In this document: positions 1 through 8,265 of the stretch, piece by piece
Layout: every line of letters begins with the position of its first letter
Position numbering within the stretch: the first letter of the stretch is position 1
Assembly (NCBI GenBank): GCA_047606565.1
Contig: JASGEH010000192.1
Span: 1 to 32,333, forward strand
Source of the DNA: Comamonas_F sp047606565
GTDB taxonomy: Bacteria > Pseudomonadota > Gammaproteobacteria > Burkholderiales > Burkholderiaceae_C
Length of the DNA: 32,333 nucleotides
Direction: 5' to 3'
The notes under the pieces: model-generated
The model's database searches: none
What the model was told of the DNA's origin: nothing
The model's input: only the letters and a program-made list of their open reading frames with translations
Translations under genes and position numbers: made by a program

Positions 1-167
1 CGCCGCCGCTGCTGCCTTCGGTGCGCTACCAGGCCGCGCCCGGCGAACTGGGCACGGCGTGGGAGCTGCCTCGGCCGAGGCGCCCGGCGCCGGCCATGGC
101 AGCTCCCACGCCGCGCCCAGTTCGCCGGGCGCGGCCTGGTAGCGCACCGAGGGCAACAGCGGCCGCG
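1..167. repeat. Near-perfect inverted repeat, 70-bp arms, 27-bp spacer
   Basis: Bases 1-70 are the reverse complement of bases 98-167 with about four mismatches, separated by the spacer 71-97. Both arms encode the same stretch of the N-terminal ATPase region of an Hsp70-family protein, one on each strand. Two of the differences are synonymous and two change a residue (Arg/Pro and Ala/Thr), so the arms look like two slightly diverged copies and not one sequence read twice. The spacer contains two further short palindromes, at 69-80 and 84-93. It lies at the very edge of the window. Either a real fold-back duplication or an assembly join between strain variants would give this picture. Confidence 0.9.
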
Positions 168-309
168 CCGCCACCTCGGCGGCCGAGACGCGCTGCGGCA
201 GCGGCAGCACGGCGACCGCACCAGTGGCATCGTCCAGCCGCGCCCAGGCCGCCACGGTGTGGCTGGTGCCCAGGTCGATGCCGACGGCGTAGCGGGACGG
301 CGCGCTCAT
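1..309 (-). CDS. Hsp70-family protein, N-terminal part only (runs off left edge)
   Basis: The reading frame opens with ATG at 309, 19 bp after the stop of the upstream Hsp70 gene. Its N-terminus carries the Hsp70/actin phosphate-1 motif GIDLGTSHT at about residues 10-18, followed by a RPLLPSVRYQ stretch typical of the first ATPase lobe. This is a second Hsp70-like ATPase in the same operon, and in this family it should bind and hydrolyse ATP in the cytoplasm. Only about 70 residues (down to base 98) can be trusted. Below base 98 the frame enters the inverted repeat, where the peptide becomes Arg/Pro/Ala-rich and no longer resembles Hsp70. The frame stays open to base 1, but that portion may not be the natural protein. 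Its substrate is unknown. Confidence 0.75.
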   Translation of the reverse strand, partial: MSAPSRYAVGIDLGTSHTVAAWARLDDATGAVAVLPLPQRVSAAEVAARPLLPSVRYQAAPGELGAAWELPWPAPGASAEAAPTPCPVRRARPGSAPKAAAAA

Positions 310-328
310 CGCCAGGCCTGCGGCGGCT

Positions 329-2260
329 TCAGCCCGCGAACGGCGCGGCCGCCGGGCTGTCCGCCGGCCCCGCCGATCCCGCCGTCGTTTCGGCGCGCAC
401 GTCGAACTCGACCTTCCAGCGCGCCTGCCCGCCCACCGGCACGGCGTGCAGTTCGAGCGTGCCGATGTCGGTCACGCGCGCGGCCAGCGTCACCGGCACG
501 ACCTCGCCGGGCGGGCGGCCCTGGGCCGGCAGGTTGATCTCGATGGCCTGCAGCTCGACCAGTTCGTCCGGCCCCCAGAAGTCGAGCAGCGCGCCCACCG
601 CGTCCTGCCGCCGCACCGACGAGCCGAAGAAGCGCAGCCGCGCCGGCTCGCCGACGACCAGGCCGAAGACCTGCGCGTCCAGCGCCACTTCCGAGCCTTC
701 TTCCAGCCCGAAGGGCGCCAGGCACAGCGCGGCGATCGGCGGCTCCAGGCCGGGGATGGCCGGCATGTTCGATTCCACGCCGACGTAGAAGCTCTGCGCC
801 GTGCCGCCCCGGATGCGCACGCCCCGGCCGTGGCGCACATGGCCGTAGTAGGCCGCGCCGCGCGCCACGGCGAGGTCGAGGTCGGCGCCATCGAGCAGGC
901 GGGCCGGCGGCGCGCCCTCGGCCGCCAGCCAGCCGTTGACGACGGCCAGCAGCCGCTCGGCGATCGGCGGCGCCTTCAGCACGCCGCCGTTGAACAGGAT
1001 GGCGGTGGGGTGCAGGAAAGTGGCCTGGCCCGAGGCGCTGGCCTGCAGCCCGTCGATCTGCGCCGCCGCGCCAGCCTGCCGCGACAGGAAGGCGGCGAGG
1101 TGGCGCGTGACAGCCGCGTCCTGCGCGTAAGGCAGGCCCAGTTGGGTGAGCGCGCCGCGCGCCCGCACCAGGGGGTGATCGCTGGCGGCCACGGTCGGGA
1201 AGAAGCCCTCGACCAGCGACTGCAACACCTCGGCGCGCGTGACTTCGGTGCGGATGCTGCCGCCGATGAGCTTGCTGCCCCGGCTGGGCACCACCACCGG
1301 CACGGCCGGCAGGCTGGCGTCGGCCAGCAGTTGTTCCTTGGCGGCGCGGCAGCCGTGCGCCAGCGCCCGGGTCTGCCAGGCGTCGAGCGGGCGGCCTTCC
1401 TGCGCCAGCTTGCGCGCCACGCCGTAGGCCAGCGCCAGGTCCATGTTGTCGCCGCCCAGCAGGATGTGCTCGCCGACGGCGATGCGCTGCAGCGCCAGGC
1501 TGCCGTCGCGCTCGAGCACGGCGATCAGCGAGAGGTCGGTGGTGCCGCCGCCGACGTCGACCACCAGCAGCACGTCGCCGTGCCGGACCTGCTTGCGCCA
1601 CTGGCCGCCGCTGGCCTGGATCCAGCTGTAGAGCGCGGCCTGCGGTTCTTCGAGCAGCGTCAGGTTGCGGTAGCCGGCGGCCTGGCAGGCCTCGGCCGTC
1701 AGCTCGCGTGCGGCCGGGTCGAACGAGGCGGGGATGGTGACGGTGATGTCCTGCTCCCCGAACGGCGCGTGCGGGAAGGCGTGCTCCCAGGCGCTGCGCA
1801 GGTGCGCGAGGTAGCGGGTCGAGGCTTCCAGCGGCGAGATGCGCGCCACCTCGGGCGGCGCCTCGGCCGGCAGCAGCGGCGCGCGGCGATCCACGCCGGG
1901 GTGGCACAGCCAGCTCTTGGCGCTGGAGACCAGCCGGATCGGCGTGGCCGCGCCGCGCGTGCGCGCCAGTTCGCCCACCACGTCGGCGGCCTGGGCGTTC
2001 CAGGGCAGGCCCAGGTCGCCCGGCGCCAGCTCGCTGTCGTGCGGCAGGTACAAAAAGGACGGCAGCAGCGGCCGGCCTTCGAGGCTGGCCGGCGCGGTGA
2101 GCTGCGGGATGTCGAGCACGCCCTGGGCCACGGCCTCGCCGTCGCTGGCCGCGCGGTCCACCCACGACAGGGCGCAGTGCGTGGTGCCCAGGTCGATGCC
2201 GATGCTGTAGCGGGCGGCCTCCGGGCCGGCGTCGGGACTGGCGAATGTGTCTTCGCTCAT
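329..2260 (-). CDS. Hsp70-family molecular chaperone-like ATPase (643 aa)
   Basis: The 643-residue protein has the Hsp70/actin ATPase signatures in order: phosphate-1 GIDLGTTH at 21-28, phosphate-2 DVGGGTTDLS at 235-244, adenosine-type NGGVLKA at 424-430 and a DLAVARGAAYYG connect motif at 462-473. The C-terminal 150 residues are beta-rich and do not look like the classical DnaK substrate domain; no EEVD-type or lid helix is evident. It ends in an Ala/Pro/Gly tail. This fits the divergent Hsp70 group found next to DUF2760 proteins, not DnaK itself. The ATG at 2260 overlaps the stop of the DUF2760 gene by one base (TGATG), so translation is probably coupled. Cytoplasmic ATPase activity is expected from the family; partner and client are not known. 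Confidence 0.88.
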   Translation of the reverse strand: MSEDTFASPDAGPEAARYSIGIDLGTTHCALSWVDRAASDGEAVAQGVLDIPQLTAPASLEGRPLLPSFLYLPHDSELAPGDLGLPWNAQAADVVGELARTRGAATPIRLVSSAKSWLCHPGVDRRAPLLPAEAPPEVARISPLEASTRYLAHLRSAWEHAFPHAPFGEQDITVTIPASFDPAARELTAEACQAAGYRNLTLLEEPQAALYSWIQASGGQWRKQVRHGDVLLVVDVGGGTTDLSLIAVLERDGSLALQRIAVGEHILLGGDNMDLALAYGVARKLAQEGRPLDAWQTRALAHGCRAAKEQLLADASLPAVPVVVPSRGSKLIGGSIRTEVTRAEVLQSLVEGFFPTVAASDHPLVRARGALTQLGLPYAQDAAVTRHLAAFLSRQAGAAAQIDGLQASASGQATFLHPTAILFNGGVLKAPPIAERLLAVVNGWLAAEGAPPARLLDGADLDLAVARGAAYYGHVRHGRGVRIRGGTAQSFYVGVESNMPAIPGLEPPIAALCLAPFGLEEGSEVALDAQVFGLVVGEPARLRFFGSSVRRQDAVGALLDFWGPDELVELQAIEINLPAQGRPPGEVVPVTLAARVTDIGTLELHAVPVGGQARWKVEFDVRAETTAGSAGPADSPAAAPFAG

Positions 2261-2910
2261 CACAGTTCCACCTCGGCTTGCGCGAGCACGTGGGCGGCGC
2301 GCGGGTCGGTGAGCTGCGGCAGGCGCACATCGGTGGCGCGCCAGCCACGGTGGCCCAGCGTGCCGGTGAAGGGCGGCGCGCCCACCACCTTGCCGCTCAG
2401 GCGCACGGCGGCGGCATCGAAGCCCACCGGCAGCGTCAGGCGGCTGCCCTCGGCCTCGGCGCGCACCGGCTCGATCGTGAAATACTCGCGCAGCACCTGG
2501 CGGCAGCCGGCGTGCACCACGCGCGCGGCCGCGCCGATCTCGGCGTCGGTGTAGCCGGCCACGTCTTCCTGCACGAAATCGACCAGCCGCGCCTCGCGCT
2601 GCAGCAGGCCCAGCAGTTGCAGCGCGGCGGCATCGGTGGCGACCTCGACGCGCTTTTCGACGGTTTTCTCGACGACTTTCTCGACCGGGACTTCGACGCG
2701 CACCTCGACCGGGACTTCGACCGGAACCTCCACCGGAACCTCCACCCGCACCTCGCGCGGCTCGGGCGTGGGCACGTCGGCGGCCAGCGCCTCGCCGCCG
2801 CGCAGGCGGCGCACGCCGGCGGCCAGCCGGGCATCGCCCAGGATGGCGAAGAAACTGCCGATCGCGATGGCGATCCGGCTCAGGAAAGACGGGGGCGAAG
2901 TCGTGGGCAT
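2260..2910 (-). CDS. DUF2760-type protein with a VEVP-repeat linker (216 aa)
   Basis: This is the first gene of the unit with the two Hsp70-like ATPases. Residues 8-30 form a hydrophobic stretch that could touch or enter the membrane. Residues 54-90 are a low-complexity run of alternating Val and Glu/Pro/Arg/Lys (units of VEVP or VEKx). Residues 93-216 form a folded domain with a DFVQEDVAGYTDAEIGAAAR helix region and a beta-rich end containing GTLGHRGWR. The layout (DUF2760 protein followed by Hsp70 genes) matches a recurrent gene neighbourhood in proteobacteria, which is why I assign the family. No enzymatic motif is visible and the function is unknown. A scaffold or co-chaperone role for the adjacent ATPases is inference from context only. 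Confidence 0.75.
   Translation of the reverse strand: MPTTSPPSFLSRIAIAIGSFFAILGDARLAAGVRRLRGGEALAADVPTPEPREVRVEVPVEVPVEVPVEVRVEVPVEKVVEKTVEKRVEVATDAAALQLLGLLQREARLVDFVQEDVAGYTDAEIGAAARVVHAGCRQVLREYFTIEPVRAEAEGSRLTLPVGFDAAAVRLSGKVVGAPPFTGTLGHRGWRATDVRLPQLTDPRAAHVLAQAEVEL
2641..2751 (-). repeat. In-frame 12-bp-type minisatellite in the DUF2760 gene
   Basis: About nine degenerate tandem copies of a 12-bp unit (plus-strand form close to TTCGACCGGGAC) encode the Val-Glu-Val-Pro run at residues 54-90. The unit is a multiple of three, so copy-number change would keep the frame. The first copies are the most alike, and the distal ones drift to VEKxVEK. Confidence 0.8.
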
Positions 2911-3042
2911 GGCGGGGAATCCGGGGAAAGGGCGCGAACGGGGGCCACGGCAGCGGGCGGGCCGCCACGGGCACGGCCGCTGCGGCTGGCCGCATCCCGC
3001 GCGGCAAACCCGGGATGTTACCGAAAGGAGGGCGGCCCGGAT

Positions 3043-3510
3043 TCAGTCGCCAACCGGCAGCACACCGCCGACCGCGATCTCGCCGAGCGAGAAGCGGGTC
3101 TGCATGGCCTTGACGTTCGGCAGGTGCGAGAGCTGCTCGCGCGCCAAGCGCGAGAAGGCGTCGAGGTCGCGCGCGACGACCTGGAGCTCGAAGGTGCCGG
3201 TGCCGCTGGTGTAGTGGCAGGCCAGCACCTGCGGCAGCGCCTGGATGGCGCGTTCGAGGGCGTCGATGGCGCCATCGCCGATGCGATCGGCCTCCAGCCG
3301 CACGAAGGCCAGCACACCCAGGCCGACCTTGCTGCGGTCGACCACGGCACGGTAGCCGGTGATGACGCCGGCCTCCTCCAGCGCGCGCACGCGCCGCCAG
3401 CACGGCGCGGCCGACAGGCCCACGCGCTGCGCAAGCTCGGCGTTGGTCAGGCGCGCGTTGACCTGGAGTTCTTCCAGAATGGCCCGGTCGTAGCGATCAA
3501 GTTTGTCCAC
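3043..3510 (-). CDS. Lrp/AsnC-family transcriptional regulator (155 aa)
   Basis: The N-terminal third is the family's winged helix-turn-helix: LDRYDRAILEELQ at 4-16, then NAELAQRVGLS and a recognition helix with CWRRVRALEEAGVI at about 37-50. Residues 65-150 form the RAM (amino-acid sensing) domain, including the turn GTGTFELQVVARD. The length is typical of Lrp/AsnC proteins. The GTG at 3510 is chosen because it places the conserved LDRYDR segment right after the start; no strong Shine-Dalgarno is visible, so the start is moderately secure. It is divergent from yajC and downstream regulated genes are not evident. It might control itself or the DUF2760/Hsp70 unit. The amino-acid effector cannot be told from sequence. 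Confidence 0.92.
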   Translation of the reverse strand: MDKLDRYDRAILEELQVNARLTNAELAQRVGLSAAPCWRRVRALEEAGVITGYRAVVDRSKVGLGVLAFVRLEADRIGDGAIDALERAIQALPQVLACHYTSGTGTFELQVVARDLDAFSRLAREQLSHLPNVKAMQTRFSLGEIAVGGVLPVGD

Positions 3511-3518
3511 GCTGCATT

Positions 3519-3543
3519 ATTTGCAGAAACATTCTTTCGAAAT
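3519..3543. promoter_or_regulatory. AT-rich imperfect palindrome upstream of the Lrp-type gene
   Basis: Bases 3519-3543 begin ATTTGC and end CGAAAT, with internal GAAAC/TTTC symmetry, inside otherwise very GC-rich DNA just 9 bp before the regulator's start codon. Lrp/AsnC proteins typically bind AT-rich imperfect palindromes near their own promoters, so autoregulation is a reasonable guess. No convincing -35/-10 pair could be fixed. Confidence 0.3.
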
Positions 3544-3756
3544 CTAGGGAAAACACGGCGCTCGCGCAGGGTTCGGGACCCGCCGGCCCAACCCGTCGCT
3601 GACCCATGGCACAGCGGCGGCGCGACAGCCGCACGGCGGCGGCCGGCCCGCGCCAGCGCCGCCCCTTACAATTTACGGTTCGTCCCGCGGGACCGGGCGG
3701 GCGCCTCGCAGGCGCCGCACCGGCCTGCTTTCCCATAAAACTGTGGAGTTCCAACC

Positions 3757-4089
3757 GTGTTCATTTCTTCCGCCTACGCCCAAACCGCCCCCGCCGCCGC
3801 AGAAGCCGGCGGCCTGCTGGGTTCGCTGGGCAGCATGTTGCCGCTGGTCCTGATGTTCGTCGTGCTGTACTTCATCATGATCCGTCCCCAGATGAAGCGC
3901 CAGAAGGAACACCGCGCCATGATCGAGGCGCTGGCCAAGGGCGACGAGGTGGTCACCACCGGCGGCCTGCTCGGCCGCGTCACGGCCATCGGCGAAGGCG
4001 TGCTGACGCTGGAGATCGCCAGCGGCGTGGACGTGCAGGTGCAGCGCGCCGCCGTCACCCAGGTGCTGCCCAAGGGCACCGTCAAGTAA
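3757..4089 (+). CDS. YajC, Sec translocon accessory membrane protein
   Basis: The 110-residue protein has a short Ala-rich N-terminus, one membrane segment at about 27-43 (LPLVLMFVVLYFIMI) and then the hallmark RPQMKRQKEH at 43-52. A small cytoplasmic domain with GDEVVTTGGLLGRV follows. YajC associates with SecD-SecF and assists SecYEG-dependent export. The GTG start at 3757 follows a TGGAG Shine-Dalgarno about 10 bases upstream and gives the standard family length. It heads the yajC-secD-secF cluster, although 207 bp separate it from secD. Confidence 0.96.
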   Translation: MFISSAYAQTAPAAAEAGGLLGSLGSMLPLVLMFVVLYFIMIRPQMKRQKEHRAMIEALAKGDEVVTTGGLLGRVTAIGEGVLTLEIASGVDVQVQRAAVTQVLPKGTVK

Positions 4090-4296
4090 GCAACAGTCAG
4101 TCCTCCTTGCGGCCACGCGCACAGCCCTCCCCAGGATGGCGCCGCGCGCGGCCCGATGCGCCCCGGCCCGCACACACAACACTCCACAGGGCGGGCCGTG
4201 GCGCATGAGACGGGCCGCCGCGCAGCCGGCCTGGCCCGCCACCGGCGGCAGCCCCCGGGCAGTCGCCTTGCCATTCAACGTCAGGACAACACGGTC

Positions 4297-6282
4297 ATGA
4301 ATCGTTATCCGATCTGGAAGTACCTGGTCATCGTGGTCGCCATGGCCATCGGCATCCTGTACACGCTCCCCAATTTCTTCGGCGAGGCGCCGGCGGTGCA
4401 GGTCTCCAGCACCCGCGCCACCGCGCACATCGACACCGCCGCGCTGGGCCGCGTCGAGCAGGCGCTGGCGCAGGCCGGCATCCAGGCCGAGGCGGTCGCG
4501 CTCGACGCGAGCTCGATCCGCGCGCGCTTCGCCGACACCGACACGCAGCTGCGCGCGCGTGACGCGATCGAGAAGGCCGTGAGCGGCGGCAACGCCGACA
4601 GCGGCTACGTGGTCGCGCTCAACTTGCTGTCGCGCTCGCCCGCGTGGCTGTCCGCGCTGGGCGCGCACCCCATGTACCTGGGGCTGGACCTGCGCGGCGG
4701 CGTGCACTTCATGCTGCAGATCGACATGGCCACCGCGCTCGACAAGCGCGCCGAGGCCCTGACCGGCGACCTGCGCACCCTGCTGCGCGACAAGAACATC
4801 CGCCACGGCGGCATCAGCCGCAACGGCCAGGCCATCACCGTGCTGGCGCGCGACGAGGCCACGCGAACCGCCATCGAGGGCGTGATCCGCGAACAACTGC
4901 CCGAGCTGCAGTTCACCACCGCATCCGACGGCGCCGGCTCCACGCTGACGGCGACCATCACGGCGCAGGCCGCGCGCGCGGTGCAGGACATGGCGCTCAA
5001 GCAGAACATGACCACGCTGCACAACCGGATCAACGAGCTGGGCGTGGCCGAGCCCATCATCCAGCAGCAGGGGCTCGACCGCATCGTGGTGCAGCTGCCG
5101 GGCGTGCAGGACACTGCCAAGGCCAAGGACATCCTGGGCCGCACCGCCACGCTGGAGGTGCGCCTGGTCGACGAGAGCAGCGCCGCGCGCGCGGCCGAGT
5201 CCGGCGGCGGCCCGGTGCCCTTCGGCAGCGAGCGCTACCTCGACCGCAACGGCACCCCGGTCATCGTGCAACGCCAGGTGCTGCTGACCGGCGAGAACCT
5301 GACCGACGCACAGCCCAGCTTCGACTCGCAGACGCATGAGGCGGTGGTCTCGCTCACGCTCGACGCGCAGGGTGCGCGGGTGTTCCGCGACGTCACGCGC
5401 GCCAACGTCGGCAAGCGCATGGCCATCATCCTGTTCGAGAAGGGCAAGGGCGAGGTCGTGACCGCGCCGGTGATCCGCTCGGAAATCGGCGGCGGCCGGG
5501 TGCAGATCTCCGGCAGCATGAACACCCAGGAAGCCAACGACACCGCGCTGCTGCTGCGCGCCGGCTCGCTGGCCGCGCCGATGGAGATCATCGAAGAACG
5601 CACCATCGGCCCCAGCCTGGGCGCCGAGAACATCGCCAAGGGCTTCCACAGCGTGCTCTGGGGCTTCGTCGCCATCCTGGTGTTCATGTGCCTGTACTAC
5701 CTGCTGTTCGGCGTGTTCTCCAGCATCGCCATGGCGGTCAACCTGCTGCTGCTGGTGGCGGTGTTGTCGATGCTGCAGGCCACGCTGACGCTGCCCGGCA
5801 TCGCCGCCATGGCGCTGGCGCTGGGCATGGCGATCGACTCCAACGTGCTGATCAACGAGCGCGTGCGCGAGGAACTGCGCGCGGGCGCTTCGCCGCAAGC
5901 CGCCATCCACGCCGGCTTCGACCGCGCCTGGGCCACCATTCTCGACTCCAACATCACCACGCTGATCGCCGCGCTGGCGCTGCTGGCCTTCGGCTCCGGG
6001 CCGGTGCGCGGCTTCGCCGTGGTGCACGCGCTGGGCATCGTGACCTCGATGTTCTCGTCGGTGTTCTTCATGCGCGGGCTGGTCAACCTCTGGTATGGCG
6101 GACGCCGCAAGCTCAAGAGCGTGTCGATCGGCCAGATCTGGAAGGCCGAGGGCCAGACCACCGTGGCCGGGCGCGGCCTGCTGGCCGACGAGGACGAGGC
6201 CACCGGCCCGGCCACGACCGCCTCCACCCCGGCGCCCCGGCTGGGCGCCAAGCCCACCAAGCTCGGCGGCAAGACCCGTTAA
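4297..6282 (+). CDS. SecD, protein export membrane protein
   Basis: SecD works with SecF as a proton-driven RND-type unit that pulls secreted proteins through the translocon on the periplasmic side. Of 661 residues, the first membrane helix is at about 8-26 (KYLVIVVAMAIGILY). The periplasmic P1 region starts with YLGLDLRGG near 127-135, and five further helices occupy about 455-605 with the family motif GMAIDSNVLINERVREE near 510. The C-terminal 60 residues (about 601-661) form a hydrophilic, Ala/Thr/Lys-rich tail that accounts for its excess over the 615-residue E. coli protein. ATG 4297 is preferred over upstream in-frame codons because the membrane helix begins right after it and AGGA lies just upstream. 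secF follows after 18 bp. Confidence 0.97.
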   Translation: MNRYPIWKYLVIVVAMAIGILYTLPNFFGEAPAVQVSSTRATAHIDTAALGRVEQALAQAGIQAEAVALDASSIRARFADTDTQLRARDAIEKAVSGGNADSGYVVALNLLSRSPAWLSALGAHPMYLGLDLRGGVHFMLQIDMATALDKRAEALTGDLRTLLRDKNIRHGGISRNGQAITVLARDEATRTAIEGVIREQLPELQFTTASDGAGSTLTATITAQAARAVQDMALKQNMTTLHNRINELGVAEPIIQQQGLDRIVVQLPGVQDTAKAKDILGRTATLEVRLVDESSAARAAESGGGPVPFGSERYLDRNGTPVIVQRQVLLTGENLTDAQPSFDSQTHEAVVSLTLDAQGARVFRDVTRANVGKRMAIILFEKGKGEVVTAPVIRSEIGGGRVQISGSMNTQEANDTALLLRAGSLAAPMEIIEERTIGPSLGAENIAKGFHSVLWGFVAILVFMCLYYLLFGVFSSIAMAVNLLLLVAVLSMLQATLTLPGIAAMALALGMAIDSNVLINERVREELRAGASPQAAIHAGFDRAWATILDSNITTLIAALALLAFGSGPVRGFAVVHALGIVTSMFSSVFFMRGLVNLWYGGRRKLKSVSIGQIWKAEGQTTVAGRGLLADEDEATGPATTASTPAPRLGAKPTKLGGKTR

Positions 6283-6300
6283 GGAAAGCGAGAAGCCATC

Positions 6301-7254
6301 ATGGAATTCTTCCGCATCAAGAAAGACATCCCTTTCATGAAGCACGCGTTGATCCTCAACGCGATCTCCCTCATCACCTTCGTGCTGGCGGTGTTCTTCC
6401 TGGTCACGCGCGGGCTGCACCTGTCGGTCGAGTTCACCGGCGGCACCGTCATGGAGGTCAACTACACCCAGTCGGCCGACACCGGCAAGGTACGCAACGT
6501 GGTCAGCGCCATCGGCTACGGCGACGACGTGCTGGTGCAGAACTTCGGCACCTCGCAGGACGTGATGATCCGCCTGCCGGTGCGCCAGGGCCAGACCTCG
6601 GCCCAGCAAAGCGAGCAGGTGCTGGCCGCGCTCAAGGCCGCCGACCCCGGCGTCACGCTGCGCCGCACCGAGTTCGTCGGCCCGCAGGTGGGCGAGGAAC
6701 TGGTGCACAACGGGCTGCTGGCTCTGCTGTTCGTGGTGATCGGCATCTCGGTCTACCTGGCCTTCCGCTTCGAGTGGAAGTTCGGCATCGCCGCCATCAT
6801 CGCCAACCTGCACGACGTGGTCATCATCCTGGGCTTCTTCGCCTTCTTCCAGTGGGAGTTCTCGCTGGCGGTGCTGGCCGCCGTGCTGGCGGTGCTGGGC
6901 TACTCGGTCAACGAGTCGGTGGTGATCTTCGACCGCATCCGCGAAGCCTTCCGCAAGTTCCGCAAGATGGACACGCCGCAGGTCATCAACCACGCCATCA
7001 CCAGCACCATGAGCCGCACCATCATCACCCACGCCTCGACCGAGGCGATGGTGCTGTCGATGTTCTTCTTCGGCGGCCCGACGCTGCACTACTTCGCGCT
7101 GGCGCTGACCATCGGCATCGTCTTCGGCATCTACTCGTCGGTGTTCGTCTCGGCGGCCATCGCCATGTGGCTGGGCGTCAAGCGCGAAGACCTGATCAAG
7201 AGCAGCGAGAACAAGCGCGACCCCAACGACCCCAACGCCGGCGCCGTGGTCTGA
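6301..7254 (+). CDS. SecF, protein export membrane protein
   Basis: The 317-residue partner of SecD begins with MEFFRIKKDIPFMKH and a first membrane helix at about 17-38. The periplasmic domain opens with VEFTGGTVMEV near 43-53, and the helices that follow hold the signature YSVNESVVIFDRIRE at about 201-215. The length matches the family (about 310-325). An AAGGA-rich Shine-Dalgarno precedes ATG 6301. It is the last Sec gene of the cluster, and purU follows after 47 bp on the same strand and could be co-transcribed. Confidence 0.97.
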   Translation: MEFFRIKKDIPFMKHALILNAISLITFVLAVFFLVTRGLHLSVEFTGGTVMEVNYTQSADTGKVRNVVSAIGYGDDVLVQNFGTSQDVMIRLPVRQGQTSAQQSEQVLAALKAADPGVTLRRTEFVGPQVGEELVHNGLLALLFVVIGISVYLAFRFEWKFGIAAIIANLHDVVIILGFFAFFQWEFSLAVLAAVLAVLGYSVNESVVIFDRIREAFRKFRKMDTPQVINHAITSTMSRTIITHASTEAMVLSMFFFGGPTLHYFALALTIGIVFGIYSSVFVSAAIAMWLGVKREDLIKSSENKRDPNDPNAGAVV

Positions 7255-7301
7255 CCCACACCACGCGGGCCACCCATCCGGGCCTCCAACATCACGACAC
7301 C

Positions 7302-8147
7302 ATGACTGCCTCGTACATCCTCACCCTGTCCTGCCCGGACCGCACCGGCATCGTCCACGCCGTCTCCGGCTTTTTGCTCGAGCACGGCGGCAACATCGAG
7401 GAAGCGGCCCAGTACAGCGACACCGGCACCGGCCTGTTCTTCATGCGCGTGCAGTTCGCCAGCGACCTGGACCACGCCACGCTCAAGGCACAGCTCGCGC
7501 CGCTGGCCGAGAACTTCCAGATGCGCTGGGCGCTGCACGACCGCACCGCGCCGATGAAGACCGTGCTGCTGGTCAGCCGCCAGGGCCACTGCCTCAACGA
7601 CCTGCTGTTCCGCTTCAAGAGCGGCCTGCTGCCGATCGACATCCGCGCCATCATCAGCAACCACCGCGACTTCTACCAGCTCGCGGCCAGCTACAACATC
7701 CCCTTCCACCACGTGCCCGTGACGGCCGCCACCAAGGCCCAGGCCGAGGCGCGGCAGCTCGAGATCATCGAGGCCGAAGGCGCCGAACTGGTGGTGCTGG
7801 CGCGCTACATGCAGGTGCTCTCCAACGACCTCTGCACCAAGCTGGCGGGCCGGGCCATCAACATCCACCACAGCTTCCTGCCCAGCTTCAAGGGCGCCAA
7901 GCCCTACTACCAGGCGCATGACCGCGGCGTCAAGCTGATCGGGGCCACCGCCCACTACGTCACGGCCGACCTCGACGAAGGCCCGATCATCGAGCAGGAC
8001 GTGGCCCGCGCCGACCACACCGACACCGTCGAGGACCTGACCGCGCGCGGCCAGGACACCGAAAGCCAGGTGCTGGCGCGCGCCGTCAAGTGGCACAGCG
8101 AGCACCGCGTGCTGCTCAACGGGCACAAGACCGTCGTCTTCAAGTAG
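7302..8147 (+). CDS. Formyltetrahydrofolate deformylase PurU
   Basis: PurU hydrolyses 10-formyl-THF to THF plus formate in the cytoplasm, balancing one-carbon pools and supplying formate for purine synthesis. The 281-residue protein has an N-terminal ACT domain (about 1-85, starting YILTLSCPDRTGIVHAVSGF) and a formyltransferase-type catalytic domain (about 86-281). The catalytic set is visible: NIHHSFLPSF near 186-195 carries Asn and His, GATAHYV follows, and DLDEGPIIEQ supplies the Asp. The length is typical. It lies downstream of secF in the same direction, which looks like simple neighbourhood and not shared function. Confidence 0.96.
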   Translation: MTASYILTLSCPDRTGIVHAVSGFLLEHGGNIEEAAQYSDTGTGLFFMRVQFASDLDHATLKAQLAPLAENFQMRWALHDRTAPMKTVLLVSRQGHCLNDLLFRFKSGLLPIDIRAIISNHRDFYQLAASYNIPFHHVPVTAATKAQAEARQLEIIEAEGAELVVLARYMQVLSNDLCTKLAGRAINIHHSFLPSFKGAKPYYQAHDRGVKLIGATAHYVTADLDEGPIIEQDVARADHTDTVEDLTARGQDTESQVLARAVKWHSEHRVLLNGHKTVVFK

Positions 8148-8265
8148 ACCACCGCCCGCGTTCGCCATTCGCGTTCGCGCGCCCGCCGCCCGCGCGCAAG
8201 AAACGGGAGGACGCCGCCAGCGGCGACGGCCAGAATCCGCGCAAGTCCACTCCGGCTTGTGCCCC

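Noticed and set aside
446..2554. Long open frame on the plus strand opposite the Hsp70 gene
   Set aside because: It is an antisense shadow: its peptide is Arg/Gln/Ala-rich with no domain, while the minus frame has clear Hsp70 motifs.
3672..3682. TTACAATT upstream of yajC as a -10 box
   Set aside because: The -10 likeness is good but no -35 is found at 16-18 bp; kept only as a weak possibility.
3673..7089. Very long minus-strand open frame opposite yajC-secD-secF
   Set aside because: High GC leaves few stops in the antisense frame. The peptide is His/Gln/Arg/Asp-rich low-complexity sequence and secD/secF are certain.
5688..7301. In-frame upstream extension of purU
   Set aside because: It lies on top of secD and secF in another frame; the ACT-domain start at 7302 is the natural one.
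8160..8210. GC-only inverted repeats after purU as a terminator
   Set aside because: Short GCGCGC arms are expected by chance in this DNA and no T run follows.
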